From Pseudomonas sp. GM48 (GTDB lineage Bacteria > Pseudomonadota > Gammaproteobacteria > Pseudomonadales > Pseudomonadaceae): 52,899 nt of DNA. Where the stretch lies: assembly GCF_000282335.1 (NCBI RefSeq), contig NZ_AKJM01000187.1, positions 1 to 52,899 of the forward strand. The letters run 5' to 3'. Positions 24,175 to 33,103 of this stretch are shown in pieces. A model generated the notes under the pieces. That model searched no databases. It was not told the DNA's origin and worked only from the letters and a program-made list of their open reading frames with translations. Every line of letters begins with the position of its first letter. Within the stretch, counting starts at the first letter, position 1. A program made the position numbers and the translations under genes.

Positions 24175-24267
24175 ATTTGATCTTTGCCGGTTTTGAGATT
24201 TGCGTTCATTTACGGGCTAGCATTGGCCCATGCCTTCATCATTGTTCTCCGCTTCGGATTGCCCACC

Positions 24268-25260
24268 ATGACTGCCCATCGAATTGGTTTCCTGATTTGG
24301 CCCAGCACTAAAGCACTGACGCTTGCGCTGGCTGAGGAGGCCTTGCGTGTTGCCCAGCGTGTGCATCCGGACGTGGTTTACGAGCTGTCGTTCTTGCAGG
24401 CCGAAGCCATTACAGACGCTGCGAGCGAAAGCGCCTGGCAATTGCCCGGCGAAGCCTGGACCGGCAAGCTCGAGAACTTCCAGAAACTGTTCCTGCTCGC
24501 TGACGAGCCACCGACTGCACTGGCGCCAGCGCTCAGCAGTGCGCTCAAGCAATTGGTGCGTGCCGGTTGCGTGATTGGTGGTTTGTCCGCCGGTGTCTAT
24601 CCGTTGGCGCAACTCGGATTGCTCGATGGTTATCGCGCTGCCGTGCATTGGCGCTGGCAGGACGACTTCACCGAGCGCTTCCCGAAAGTCATCGCCACCA
24701 GTCATCTGTTCGACTGGGATCGCGATCGCCTGACCGCGTGCGGCGGCATGTCGGTGCTCGACTTGCTGCTGGCGGTGCTGGCCCGCGACCACGGTGCGGA
24801 ACTGGCCGGTGCAGTGTCCGAAGAACTGGTGGTCGAGCGCATTCGCGAGGGTGGCGAGCGCCAGCGCATCCCGTTGCAGAACCGTCTCGGCTCCAGCCAT
24901 CCGAAGCTCACGCAAGCCGTGTTGCTCATGGAAGCCAACATCGAAGAGCCGCTGACCACCGACGAAATCGCCCAGCACGTGTGCGTGTCCCGTCGGCAAC
25001 TGGAGCGGATCTTCAAGCAATACCTCAACCGCGTGCCGAGCCAGTACTACCTGGAACTGCGCCTGAACAAGGCCCGGCAGATGTTGATGCAAACCAGCAA
25101 GTCGATTATCCAGATCGGCTTGTCGTGTGGCTTCTCCTCGGGGCCGCATTTCTCCAGCGCCTACCGCAATTTCTTCGGTGCCACGCCACGGGAAGATCGC
25201 AACCAGCGGCGCAGCAGCAGTCCGTTCGAATTGTCTTCGGTGCCGTCTGAGCGCGGTTAA
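24268..25260 (+). CDS. argR: AraC-family arginine-responsive regulator ArgR
   Basis: The product is 330 residues from MTAHRIGFLIWPSTKALTLA; an upstream frame start at 24184 adds non-conserved residues. The N-terminal 200 residues are a DJ-1/PfpI-like domain (CVIGGLSAGVYPLAQLGLLD). The C-terminal 100 residues are two AraC HTH motifs (TTDEIAQHVCVSRRQLERIF, then IIQIGLSCGFSSGPHFSSAY). In P. aeruginosa ArgR activates arginine uptake and the aru genes and controls arginine synthesis; position after aotP fits exactly. Its stop is three bases from the stop of the convergent toxin-like gene. Confidence 0.93.
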   Translation: MTAHRIGFLIWPSTKALTLALAEEALRVAQRVHPDVVYELSFLQAEAITDAASESAWQLPGEAWTGKLENFQKLFLLADEPPTALAPALSSALKQLVRAGCVIGGLSAGVYPLAQLGLLDGYRAAVHWRWQDDFTERFPKVIATSHLFDWDRDRLTACGGMSVLDLLLAVLARDHGAELAGAVSEELVVERIREGGERQRIPLQNRLGSSHPKLTQAVLLMEANIEEPLTTDEIAQHVCVSRRQLERIFKQYLNRVPSQYYLELRLNKARQMLMQTSKSIIQIGLSCGFSSGPHFSSAYRNFFGATPREDRNQRRSSSPFELSSVPSERG

Positions 25261-25263
25261 GGT

Positions 25264-28200
25264 TCACTCGTCAGTATCAGAATCTTCCGACGTCGACACC
25301 TCCATTTCCGCTCGTTGGATTACGGCTTCTACACCAAAATACGTGGTGGTTTTTTTGAAGTAGGCGATAAGGGTTTGCAGGCTCTGCTCGTTTAGTGGAT
25401 TGCCTCGCAGATTGATGCTTTCGGCGATTTCCAGCGGCAGTTCCAGAATGTCGTTGGGTATTTCAGTGATTTGATTAGCACTCAGATCCGCCACATCCAG
25501 GGATTTGAGTTGTAGCAGGCCCTTGGGAAGTTCAGTGATCCCTGTGCTGTTCAACAACAGCGTTGAAAGGTCAGGCATCTGGCTGACATCGGGTGCCAGC
25601 CCCAAGGGGTTATTGCTCAGCTCCAGATAATCCATGTGTTCCATTTGCGCCAGTTCAATCACGCTTTGCGTAGTCAGGGTGACTTGGCTCCGGGTCAGGG
25701 CCAGCGCTGTCAGGTCGCCCATCCTGAACACGGCTTCGGGTATTTCACCCAGTGTGTATTCACGGATGGTCAGGCTTTTCAGGCGCGGGAAGTGCTCCAG
25801 AAAATGCCCGGCCCCTGAAGTCAGCCGGGCATGACTGTGCATATAGAGCATCGATACGTGACTGAAGTCGGCGTCCAGTACCGGCAGGTTGCCAGTGATG
25901 TTGATGGTCAGTGTCAACTCATAGGTCGGCTCCAGTGCCGCGTTGAGGCCGTCCATATTGGTTTCATGGCGCCAGCACTTCTCCAGAATCCGTTTGAATT
26001 CAAACCGGTTGAACTCTTCGAATGTCCGCTCCTGCGGCGTGAGGGGTTGACCAGAGATTGGGTGGTTGGCGGGAATGTCCGTAGTCCAGACTTCCAGGGT
26101 GTTTCTCAGCGTTTCGTACTCGGCTTCCAGACGCGCCAGCTCTGTCCGGCCGTCTGCAAGTGTGCCGGGCAGGCGATAAATGAAGTTGCTGGCTTGCTCT
26201 TGATCCAGTCCTGGATAGAGCCGTTGCAACCGATGAATATCGTCCTGTTCGGCAAAGAAACCGAAGTCCTGACCGGTTTGCATGAAATAGCGCTTGATGC
26301 GTTCGCGGTCGGCTTCGGCAATCGGGTTGCCTCCCAGGTCAAAACCGTTCTGCCTTTCGCGGGGCAGCTCGAAGAGGGCGGCGGGCAGTTGCGCAATCCG
26401 GTTGTCATTGAGCAGGGCGGTTCGCAGGTAAGGGCGCGTCAGCAAACCGGTGGGGAAGCTGGAGATGTCGGTCCCTGCAACATCGATGTAATCCAGAGCG
26501 GGCATGTTCTCGACGTTGGGGAGTAACCCCAGAGGGTTTTGATACAGATCCAGCGTTACCAGGTTATTCAGCGCAGAGAGTGTCGCCTGGCTCTGCGGGG
26601 TGAGGGTGAGTGCACAGTCGCTGAGAATAAGTTCGTTGAGATGCGGCCATCGGCTGATGCCGTCCGGGAGATTGCCGAGGTTGAAGTTGCGCAGGGCCAA
26701 GCGATGCAGTCCGGAGAAGCCGCTCAAAAATTCGTTGATACCTAGAGTAGATTTATGGCCAGCCAACGCCACGTTGGTCACGCGAGCGAAATCGACGTTC
26801 AGCACTGGAAGCTTGCCCAGGATCGGACGGGTGAAGATGAAATCGAGATGCTCACCGTCGGTCGGGGAATGGGTGGTTTGTCGACGCCAGCAGTCGAGCA
26901 ACTCGTTCATGAATTGCCTGCGAATGCGTTGTTGTTCGGTGAGCTGGGCGGCGCTGATTTCGACGTCGGTGTCTGGGATGAGCAGTGGAATTTCCCTTGA
27001 CCAGTGTTGCAGTTCATCGCGAAGCCTTTCGTGCTCGGCGATCAATCGCGTCAATTGCTCTCGTGGACCGCTCGGATGCTGCTGTAACCGTTCGACGAAT
27101 GCCTGTAGGTCCTCGTCCAAAAGGTGAGGAAACAGAGCCTGGGCTCGGGCTTGTAGTGTTGGGGTCTGGTTGTGCAAAAGCCGATAGCCGTCGGCGCCAC
27201 CCAGTAACCGCATTACTGACGGGTCGTAAGTGGGTTTGAAGATGGGGTGGTGCGATAGAAGTGCGCGCATTTCTTCTCGACTCAAGGCATGTTCGCCGAT
27301 CGATTGTCTGAGTTTCTCTCCTTCGCCGATGTTGAGCTTCAGCGCGTTACGCTCGGAGTCGGGAAATGCCTGCAGCAGACTCGTGTAGAAATCGCTGGTG
27401 GAATGGAGTGCCTGGCCTGCCTCGTCATACGCCTGAAACGGCCCCTCTTCGGTCATGACCAGGACTTTGCGCAGCGGTGCATCGGTGTTGCCAACGCTGT
27501 CGATCAACTGCCCCCCATAGTTGTACTGGTGCAGTTCGATACGCAGTTGCCCCGACCAGCCCGGCAATCGCTCCAGCGAGTGCAGGGCCAGACGCTGTGT
27601 GTCGAGGTTGTTGGCGGTCGACTTCAGTTCCAGGCCTTCATAAGCGCGTGACACCCGTGTTTGCAAACCGGCCTCACGGCTCAAGTCCGCCAGGCGCGCA
27701 GGTAATGTGCCGCGTTCGAGTTGCTGTCGTTCTTGCTCGCTCGCGGTGTCGAGCACGGCATCTGCGAGGCTCTTCGGCAGACCAGGTTCGCTACTGATGA
27801 TGGTTTGTGCCAGGTCGCTGGCGCCGTGTTCGAGTCTGCGGTAGCGATAGTCGAACAGCGTTTCTCTTTTACGCTCGGCAATCTGCGCCAATGTACGGCG
27901 CAGTGTGTGCGTGCGGATGTCGAGACGAGTGATGGGGGCGCCGAACTCCTCGCCCAGCAGCGTTTTTATTTCGGATTCATTCAGTGCCAGCAGCAACGTT
28001 TTGAGCAGGTCGCCATCGTTCAATCGCGTGACATCGATTTGCAGGTCCGGGGCCCCGGTGTGGTGGCTTTGCCAGAGGGTTTGTCCCTGTTTATCGATCA
28101 GGCGCAGATTTTTTTGCCCGGGCCAGTAACCGTTTTCGTGGAGTAGCTCCAGCTGTGTCACGGGATCGGCCTTGAGGAAGTTTTCAGTCCGGTCGCTGTT

Positions 28201-30282
28201 CATCTGATCGATAAAGGTCTGGATGTCCTGTTCGATCCTGAAGCGTTTGAGGGTGTCGGCGAGCAGCGGCGGCAGGCGTTCGACATCCACGTGCATTTTG
28301 CGCAGTGCGTTTTCATGGATGCCGCTGATCTTGAGCATTCGTTCGCGTTCGCGGGTGGAGAACCGCTCCATATCCGGACCGATGCGATGCAAAAGTCTGG
28401 ATTGGTCCCATTCCAACGGCTGGTCGACTTCGGTCTGCCAGATGCCTTCGCCGTTATGTTTGAGCGCGGGTTTATAAGCGTCGGGGCGGGTAGGGTGGTC
28501 GATGTGAGGCTGGCCGGTCTCCGGGTCCTCGATCACGGCATAGAGTTTTTCGTCCAGCTTCAGCAAGGCTTTGCCCTGGTGGATGTGCAACCCGCGATCA
28601 TTGGTTGTCGAGCCCTTGGGCAATTCTGTGCGTTGCTCGTATGGAACCAGGTCGGGTTTCCAGTAGCGGGTTTCGCCACTCGGTATCTTGACCGGTTTGA
28701 AACGGTCGATGAATTCAACGATCTCTCGAGGCAGGACTGAGCGAAATTCCCCCACGACGAGGGCGCCTCCAGCTGCAAATATGCCCAACTGGACCGCGGA
28801 CTCAACCGTCGTCATGAAGTGCTCGAGCGCTTCGGTGGTCTGGCCTTCTGCCCAGTCGACGATGCCCTCGAAGGTTTCATCGAGCAATTGGTACGCGATG
28901 TAGGCCAGCATCGCTTCGCCGAGCAACGGTACGAACGGCAGGGCGATAAAGGCTGCGACGTTAAGCAGAGCCGAGGCGATTTCCGCGAAAGAATCCCATA
29001 GCGCCCATCGGGCTTTCTGGTCGACCAGGGCGGTAGACACAGCGATGACCCGTGCATCGTTGAGAATCTTGTCCAGTTTGCGCTGGTAGAGATGAATCCA
29101 CAGGTCACCCTGGATCGGCATTGCCGTCATTTGCAAATTGGGTCGCTGGTTTGGGTGCTCCCTCCAGGTAGGGCGGGGATCGCCGGAAGACACGGGTTGC
29201 CAGGTAATGGGGGCGAGGCGGTTGTTCAATTGAGCGAAGAAGTGCCCGCGATCCTGATGGTCGACAAAGCGACTGAAAAACCGTTGATAGTCAGAGCTGC
29301 GCAAGCGCTGGGTCAGCTCCTGGGCGAATGCGCCGGTAGAAGCGTACTCTTTGAGCGGGTGTTCGGGGTCGTCGGGAATATAAGCCACGACCCGAACTGT
29401 TTTACGCGAGCGTTCCAGGTCCGGGGCAAACAGTATGATGCCGGTCAGGTTGGCATTCATGATTGTTATTTCATGGCAGAGCAGATTCGAATTCTGATGA
29501 CCGTCGCGTAATCCGACGATCAACTCATGGGTGTCACCACTGATTTTGTTTTGCAGGTGCGCCATGTGCAGCGCGGTGGTTAGCGCTGCTTTCTGGCTGT
29601 TATTGATCCTGGATTGCAGGACTGCCGTTGCTACCGGGTTGTGGATGCCCAGATTGTCTTCGAGATGTTCTTTGTAGCGCTCGCCAATATCCAGCTCCCG
29701 GCACAACCGGGTGAACGCTGCAATGGGCATTGTTGGCAGAATGTCGGGAAGTTGATGAAGTTGCCCGGTGGACGAAGGCGCGTTGATATAGGTGGAGGCA
29801 GGCTCGAAAGCGTCATCCTCGGTCTCGCTGCTTTCGAAGTTATGCAGCGCGGCATCCAGCAACGACACCGTCCAGATGCGTGCCGCCCCCGATTTCAGTC
29901 GCAGCCAGGGTATGTGCGCAGGAATATAAAGACGCAAAAATGTCTGGCGGACGTCCAACGTCAGGCCAAAGCGTTCCTTGATGGCGGCTTGAAGCAGTGG
30001 TTCGGCAAAAGCGTCGGCGTTTTGCAAGTTAGCCAAGGACCGATCGACCCGGTTCTGCGCCGTCCAGTGTCGGGCGTTCAACTCACGCAGCCTGGCGTGC
30101 TGGCTGCGAGATACTTCCTTGATGTCGTTCGGCAGGCGGGGGCTAATGCCTTTCAGGGTGTTGCGCCTTTGTGCCGAGGCCTGAGCCAGCCATGGAGGTA
30201 TTGCGCTCATCAGGTGCTGAAAATGAGCGTCCTGGGTGAAGGAGGCCGAGGCGGTGTCGGGTTGTTCAGTGTCGATGCTCAT
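25264..30282 (-). CDS. Giant DUF6543 (dermonecrotic-toxin-like) / leucine-rich-repeat protein
   Basis: The product has 1672 residues. The first 430 residues resemble the DUF6543 dermonecrotic-toxin-type N-terminal region of large Pseudomonas LRR proteins (PPWLAQASAQRRNTLKGISP, LLQAAIKERFGLTLDVRQTF). Hydrophobic segments follow at about 435-465 and 497-515. From about residue 1075 the sequence holds two tandem modules of about 300 residues (1075-1380 and 1380-1672). Each starts with an RLxAExExLRxxLxxW helix and a Q-[RL]-x5-F-x4-L-x3-CWR element, and each ends with five or so LRRs (NLVTLDLYQNPLGLLPNVEN; HMDYLELSNNPLGLAPDVSQ). Related proteins end in a NEL ubiquitin-ligase domain with a catalytic Cys; here the chain ends with an acidic tail after the second LRR block, so NEL is absent. 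No SD is evident at the start. Confidence 0.82.
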   Translation of the reverse strand: MSIDTEQPDTASASFTQDAHFQHLMSAIPPWLAQASAQRRNTLKGISPRLPNDIKEVSRSQHARLRELNARHWTAQNRVDRSLANLQNADAFAEPLLQAAIKERFGLTLDVRQTFLRLYIPAHIPWLRLKSGAARIWTVSLLDAALHNFESSETEDDAFEPASTYINAPSSTGQLHQLPDILPTMPIAAFTRLCRELDIGERYKEHLEDNLGIHNPVATAVLQSRINNSQKAALTTALHMAHLQNKISGDTHELIVGLRDGHQNSNLLCHEITIMNANLTGIILFAPDLERSRKTVRVVAYIPDDPEHPLKEYASTGAFAQELTQRLRSSDYQRFFSRFVDHQDRGHFFAQLNNRLAPITWQPVSSGDPRPTWREHPNQRPNLQMTAMPIQGDLWIHLYQRKLDKILNDARVIAVSTALVDQKARWALWDSFAEIASALLNVAAFIALPFVPLLGEAMLAYIAYQLLDETFEGIVDWAEGQTTEALEHFMTTVESAVQLGIFAAGGALVVGEFRSVLPREIVEFIDRFKPVKIPSGETRYWKPDLVPYEQRTELPKGSTTNDRGLHIHQGKALLKLDEKLYAVIEDPETGQPHIDHPTRPDAYKPALKHNGEGIWQTEVDQPLEWDQSRLLHRIGPDMERFSTRERERMLKISGIHENALRKMHVDVERLPPLLADTLKRFRIEQDIQTFIDQMNSDRTENFLKADPVTQLELLHENGYWPGQKNLRLIDKQGQTLWQSHHTGAPDLQIDVTRLNDGDLLKTLLLALNESEIKTLLGEEFGAPITRLDIRTHTLRRTLAQIAERKRETLFDYRYRRLEHGASDLAQTIISSEPGLPKSLADAVLDTASEQERQQLERGTLPARLADLSREAGLQTRVSRAYEGLELKSTANNLDTQRLALHSLERLPGWSGQLRIELHQYNYGGQLIDSVGNTDAPLRKVLVMTEEGPFQAYDEAGQALHSTSDFYTSLLQAFPDSERNALKLNIGEGEKLRQSIGEHALSREEMRALLSHHPIFKPTYDPSVMRLLGGADGYRLLHNQTPTLQARAQALFPHLLDEDLQAFVERLQQHPSGPREQLTRLIAEHERLRDELQHWSREIPLLIPDTDVEISAAQLTEQQRIRRQFMNELLDCWRRQTTHSPTDGEHLDFIFTRPILGKLPVLNVDFARVTNVALAGHKSTLGINEFLSGFSGLHRLALRNFNLGNLPDGISRWPHLNELILSDCALTLTPQSQATLSALNNLVTLDLYQNPLGLLPNVENMPALDYIDVAGTDISSFPTGLLTRPYLRTALLNDNRIAQLPAALFELPRERQNGFDLGGNPIAEADRERIKRYFMQTGQDFGFFAEQDDIHRLQRLYPGLDQEQASNFIYRLPGTLADGRTELARLEAEYETLRNTLEVWTTDIPANHPISGQPLTPQERTFEEFNRFEFKRILEKCWRHETNMDGLNAALEPTYELTLTINITGNLPVLDADFSHVSMLYMHSHARLTSGAGHFLEHFPRLKSLTIREYTLGEIPEAVFRMGDLTALALTRSQVTLTTQSVIELAQMEHMDYLELSNNPLGLAPDVSQMPDLSTLLLNSTGITELPKGLLQLKSLDVADLSANQITEIPNDILELPLEIAESINLRGNPLNEQSLQTLIAYFKKTTTYFGVEAVIQRAEMEVSTSEDSDTDE

Positions 30283-30429
30283 GGGAGGGCCGTTGATATT
30301 GATAGGCCCTCAGCAAAACCCATGACCGCCCCTGACGTGCGGTACATAATTACCACCACGTTCCGTCCGGCTTGAACTAGCTGCCGCAAATGCCGCCCGC
30401 CAGTTAAACTGCGCCTTTGCGACCCTATA

Positions 30430-30496
30430 TGTCGCATTGCCGTAAACCCGGGAAAATCCGGGGTTTGCGCTATAAGAAGTTGTCGCTTGGCGGCAA
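30430..30496 (+). promoter_or_regulatory. ArgR-type sites upstream of aruC
   Basis: Two exact TGTCGC-N8-AA half-sites occur at 30430-30445 and 30481-30496, in direct orientation, 80 to 145 bp before the aruC start. The pattern is the published ArgR half-site of P. aeruginosa. A short inverted repeat (AAACCC...GGGTTT) lies between them. Confidence 0.65.
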
Positions 30497-30575
30497 GGCC
30501 GGGCTGAAAACTGTCCTTACAATCCTCACCAAGCTCGCCAGTTTCAGGCGAGTGTTTTCTCTTCAGGAGACTCCG

Positions 30576-31796
30576 ATGTCCGTTGAGCACGCTGCGGTAC
30601 AACGCGCCGATTTCGATCAGGTAATGGTTCCCAACTATGCGCCTGCCGCATTCATTCCTGTGCGTGGCGCCGGTTCCCGCGTCTGGGACCAGTCCGGTCG
30701 CGAGCTGATCGACTTCGCTGGCGGGATTGCCGTTAACGTATTGGGCCACGCGCATCCGGCGCTGGTCAGTGCCTTGACCGAGCAGGCGAACAAGCTGTGG
30801 CACGTGTCCAACGTGTTCACCAATGAGCCGGCCCTGCGCCTGGCGCATAAGTTGGTCGATGCCACCTTTGCCGACCGCGCCTTCTTCTGCAACTCCGGCG
30901 CCGAAGCCAACGAGGCCGCTTTCAAGCTGGCCCGTCGCGTCGGCTTCGACCGTTTCGGCAGCGAGAAGTACGAAATCATCGCCGCGCTCAACAGCTTCCA
31001 CGGCCGTACCCTGTTCACCGTGAACGTTGGTGGCCAGTCGAAGTACTCCGATGGCTTCGGTCCGAAAATCACCGGCATCACTCACGTGCCGTACAACGAT
31101 CTGGCCGCGCTGAAAGCCGCCATTTCCGACAAGACTTGCGCTGTGGTGCTGGAGCCGATCCAGGGCGAAAGCGGTGTCATCCCCGCCGAACTCGAATACC
31201 TGCAAGGTGCCCGCGAACTGTGCACCGCGCACAACGCGCTGCTGATCTTCGACGAAGTGCAAACCGGTATGGGCCGTACTGGCCATCTGTTCGCCTACCA
31301 GCATTACGGTGTGATTCCGGACATCCTGACCAGCGCCAAGAGCCTGGGCGGCGGTTTCCCGATCGCAGCCATGCTGACCACCGAAGACCTGGCCAAGCAC
31401 CTGGTCGTCGGCACCCACGGCACCACCTACGGCGGCAACCCGCTGGCGTGCGCTGTCGCGGAAGCCGTGATCGACGTGATCAACACCCCTGAAGTGCTGG
31501 CCGGCGTCAAGGCCAAGCACGACAAGTTCAAGGCGCGCCTTGAGCAGATCGGCGAAAAATACGGCCTGTTCACCAAGGTCCGTGGCATGGGCCTGTTGAT
31601 TGGTTGCGTGTTGAGCGATGCCTGGAAAGGCAAGGCCAAGGACATCTTCAACGCCGCTGAAAAAGAAGGCCTGATGGTGCTGCAAGCCGGCCCGGACGTG
31701 GTGCGTTTCGCCCCAAGCCTGGTGGTGGAAGACGCCGATATCGATGCCGGTCTGGACCGCTTCGAACGTGCCGCAGCAAAACTGACGCAAGCCTGA
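30576..31796 (+). CDS. aruC: Succinylornithine/acetylornithine aminotransferase
   Basis: The product is 406 residues from MSVEHAAVQR with AGGAGA before the start. It is a PLP-dependent class-III transaminase: NSGAEANEAAFKLARRVGF binds the cofactor phosphate, LLIFDEVQTGMGRTG holds the cofactor-contacting Asp, and Lys255 in LTSAKSLGGGFP is the Schiff-base lysine. AruC converts succinylornithine to succinylglutamate semialdehyde and can also serve arginine synthesis. It opens the aru gene run; the next gene is 214 bp downstream beyond a REPIN. Confidence 0.95.
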   Translation: MSVEHAAVQRADFDQVMVPNYAPAAFIPVRGAGSRVWDQSGRELIDFAGGIAVNVLGHAHPALVSALTEQANKLWHVSNVFTNEPALRLAHKLVDATFADRAFFCNSGAEANEAAFKLARRVGFDRFGSEKYEIIAALNSFHGRTLFTVNVGGQSKYSDGFGPKITGITHVPYNDLAALKAAISDKTCAVVLEPIQGESGVIPAELEYLQGARELCTAHNALLIFDEVQTGMGRTGHLFAYQHYGVIPDILTSAKSLGGGFPIAAMLTTEDLAKHLVVGTHGTTYGGNPLACAVAEAVIDVINTPEVLAGVKAKHDKFKARLEQIGEKYGLFTKVRGMGLLIGCVLSDAWKGKAKDIFNAAEKEGLMVLQAGPDVVRFAPSLVVEDADIDAGLDRFERAAAKLTQA

Positions 31797-31860
31797 TAGA
31801 CCCTTCGACGCCTGACCTTTCAGGCGTCGAACCCAATTTTGATGCCGGGCACGATCAAAT

Positions 31861-31948
31861 GTGGGAGCGGGCTTGCTCGCGAAAGCGGTGTATCAGTCAA
31901 CATTTTTACTGTCTGACCCACCGCTTTCGCGAGCAAGCCCGCTCCCAC
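31861..31948. repeat. REPIN between aruC and aruF
   Basis: GTGGGAGCGGGCTTGCTCGC + GAAAGCGGTG at the left is matched by its inverse at the right end. It is nearly identical to the element at 24087 and lies inside the aru gene run. Confidence 0.88.
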
Positions 31949-32010
31949 ACTGATCTCTGTGTAGGCCCGGGATTTTTCTTCTGTAAGTTCTGAGATTAAG
32001 GAGTGACACC

Positions 32011-33030
32011 ATGCTGGTGATGCGCCCCGCGCAAATGGCTGATCTGGGCGAGGTACAGCGTCTGGCTGCGGACAGTCCGATTGGTGTCACTTCCTTGCCG
32101 GATGACGTTGAACGCCTGAGCGACAAGATCGCGGCAAGCGAAGCTTCGTTCGCCGCCGAAGTGAGTTTCAACGGTGAGGAAAGCTATTTCTTCGTCCTCG
32201 AAGACTCTGCCACCGGCAAGCTGGTCGGTTGCTCGGCAATCGTGGCATCGGCCGGTTATTCCGAGCCGTTCTACAGCTTCCGCAACGAAACGTTCGTGCA
32301 CGCCTCCCGCGAGCTGAAGATTCACAACAAGATCCACGTGCTCTCCCAGTGCCACGACCTGACCGGCAACAGCTTGCTGACCAGCTTCTACGTGCAGCGC
32401 GAGCTGGTGGGTTCGCCTTGGGCCGAACTCAATTCCCGTGGTCGTTTGCTGTTCGTGGCCAGCCATCCGGAGCGTTTTGCCGATTCCGTGGTGACCGAGA
32501 TCGTCGGTTACAGCGATGAAAACGGCGACTCGCCATTCTGGGATGCCATCGGTCGCAATTTCTTCGATCTCAACTACGCCGAAGCCGAGCGTCTGTGCGG
32601 ACTGAAAAGCCGTACGTTCCTCGCCGAACTGATGCCGCATTACCCGATCTACGTGCCCCTGCTGCCGGACTCCGCGCAAGAAGCGATGGGCCAGGTGCAC
32701 CCGCGGGCGCAGATCACTTTCGACATCCTGATGCGTGAAGGCTTCGAGACCGATCACTACATCGACATCTTCGACGGTGGCCCGACGTTGCATGCCCGTG
32801 TCTCGGGGATCCGTTCGATCGCCCAGAGCCGTGTGGTGCCGGTGAAGATCGGTGAGCCGGTCAAAGGTGTCGGTCGCCAGTACCTGGTCGCCAATGCCCA
32901 GTTGCAGGACTACCGCGCGGTCATGCTCGAGCTTGACTACGCACCGGGCAAACCGGTGACCCTGGATCTGGAAGCGGCCGAAGCCCTGGGCGTCGGTGAA
33001 GGTGCCAGCGTGCGCCTGGTGGCGGTTTAA
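32011..33030 (+). CDS. aruF: Arginine/ornithine succinyltransferase, alpha subunit
   Basis: The product has 339 residues, preceded by AAGGAG. It is an AstA-family enzyme transferring succinyl from succinyl-CoA to arginine. MLVMRPAQMADLGEVQRLAA opens a GNAT-like fold; YSFRNETFVHASRELKIHNK and LTGNSLLTSFYVQRELVGS are family-typical. It forms a heteromer with the next gene product, to which it is clearly related in sequence (shared ATLP/TSLP, DLTGNS and FWxxxGRxFF segments), so the pair arose by duplication. Confidence 0.95.
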   Translation: MLVMRPAQMADLGEVQRLAADSPIGVTSLPDDVERLSDKIAASEASFAAEVSFNGEESYFFVLEDSATGKLVGCSAIVASAGYSEPFYSFRNETFVHASRELKIHNKIHVLSQCHDLTGNSLLTSFYVQRELVGSPWAELNSRGRLLFVASHPERFADSVVTEIVGYSDENGDSPFWDAIGRNFFDLNYAEAERLCGLKSRTFLAELMPHYPIYVPLLPDSAQEAMGQVHPRAQITFDILMREGFETDHYIDIFDGGPTLHARVSGIRSIAQSRVVPVKIGEPVKGVGRQYLVANAQLQDYRAVMLELDYAPGKPVTLDLEAAEALGVGEGASVRLVAV

Positions 33031-33103
33031 CACCTGCTTTAAAGAATGCTTAGAAAGCAGCGAGTTTCACGGGTGGCGCTAGCGGCCCGTTTGAGGAGAT
33101 AGC

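Noticed and set aside
30279..31790. 503-codon minus-strand frame opposite aruC
   Set aside because: Antisense shadow of a conserved aminotransferase; no family features.
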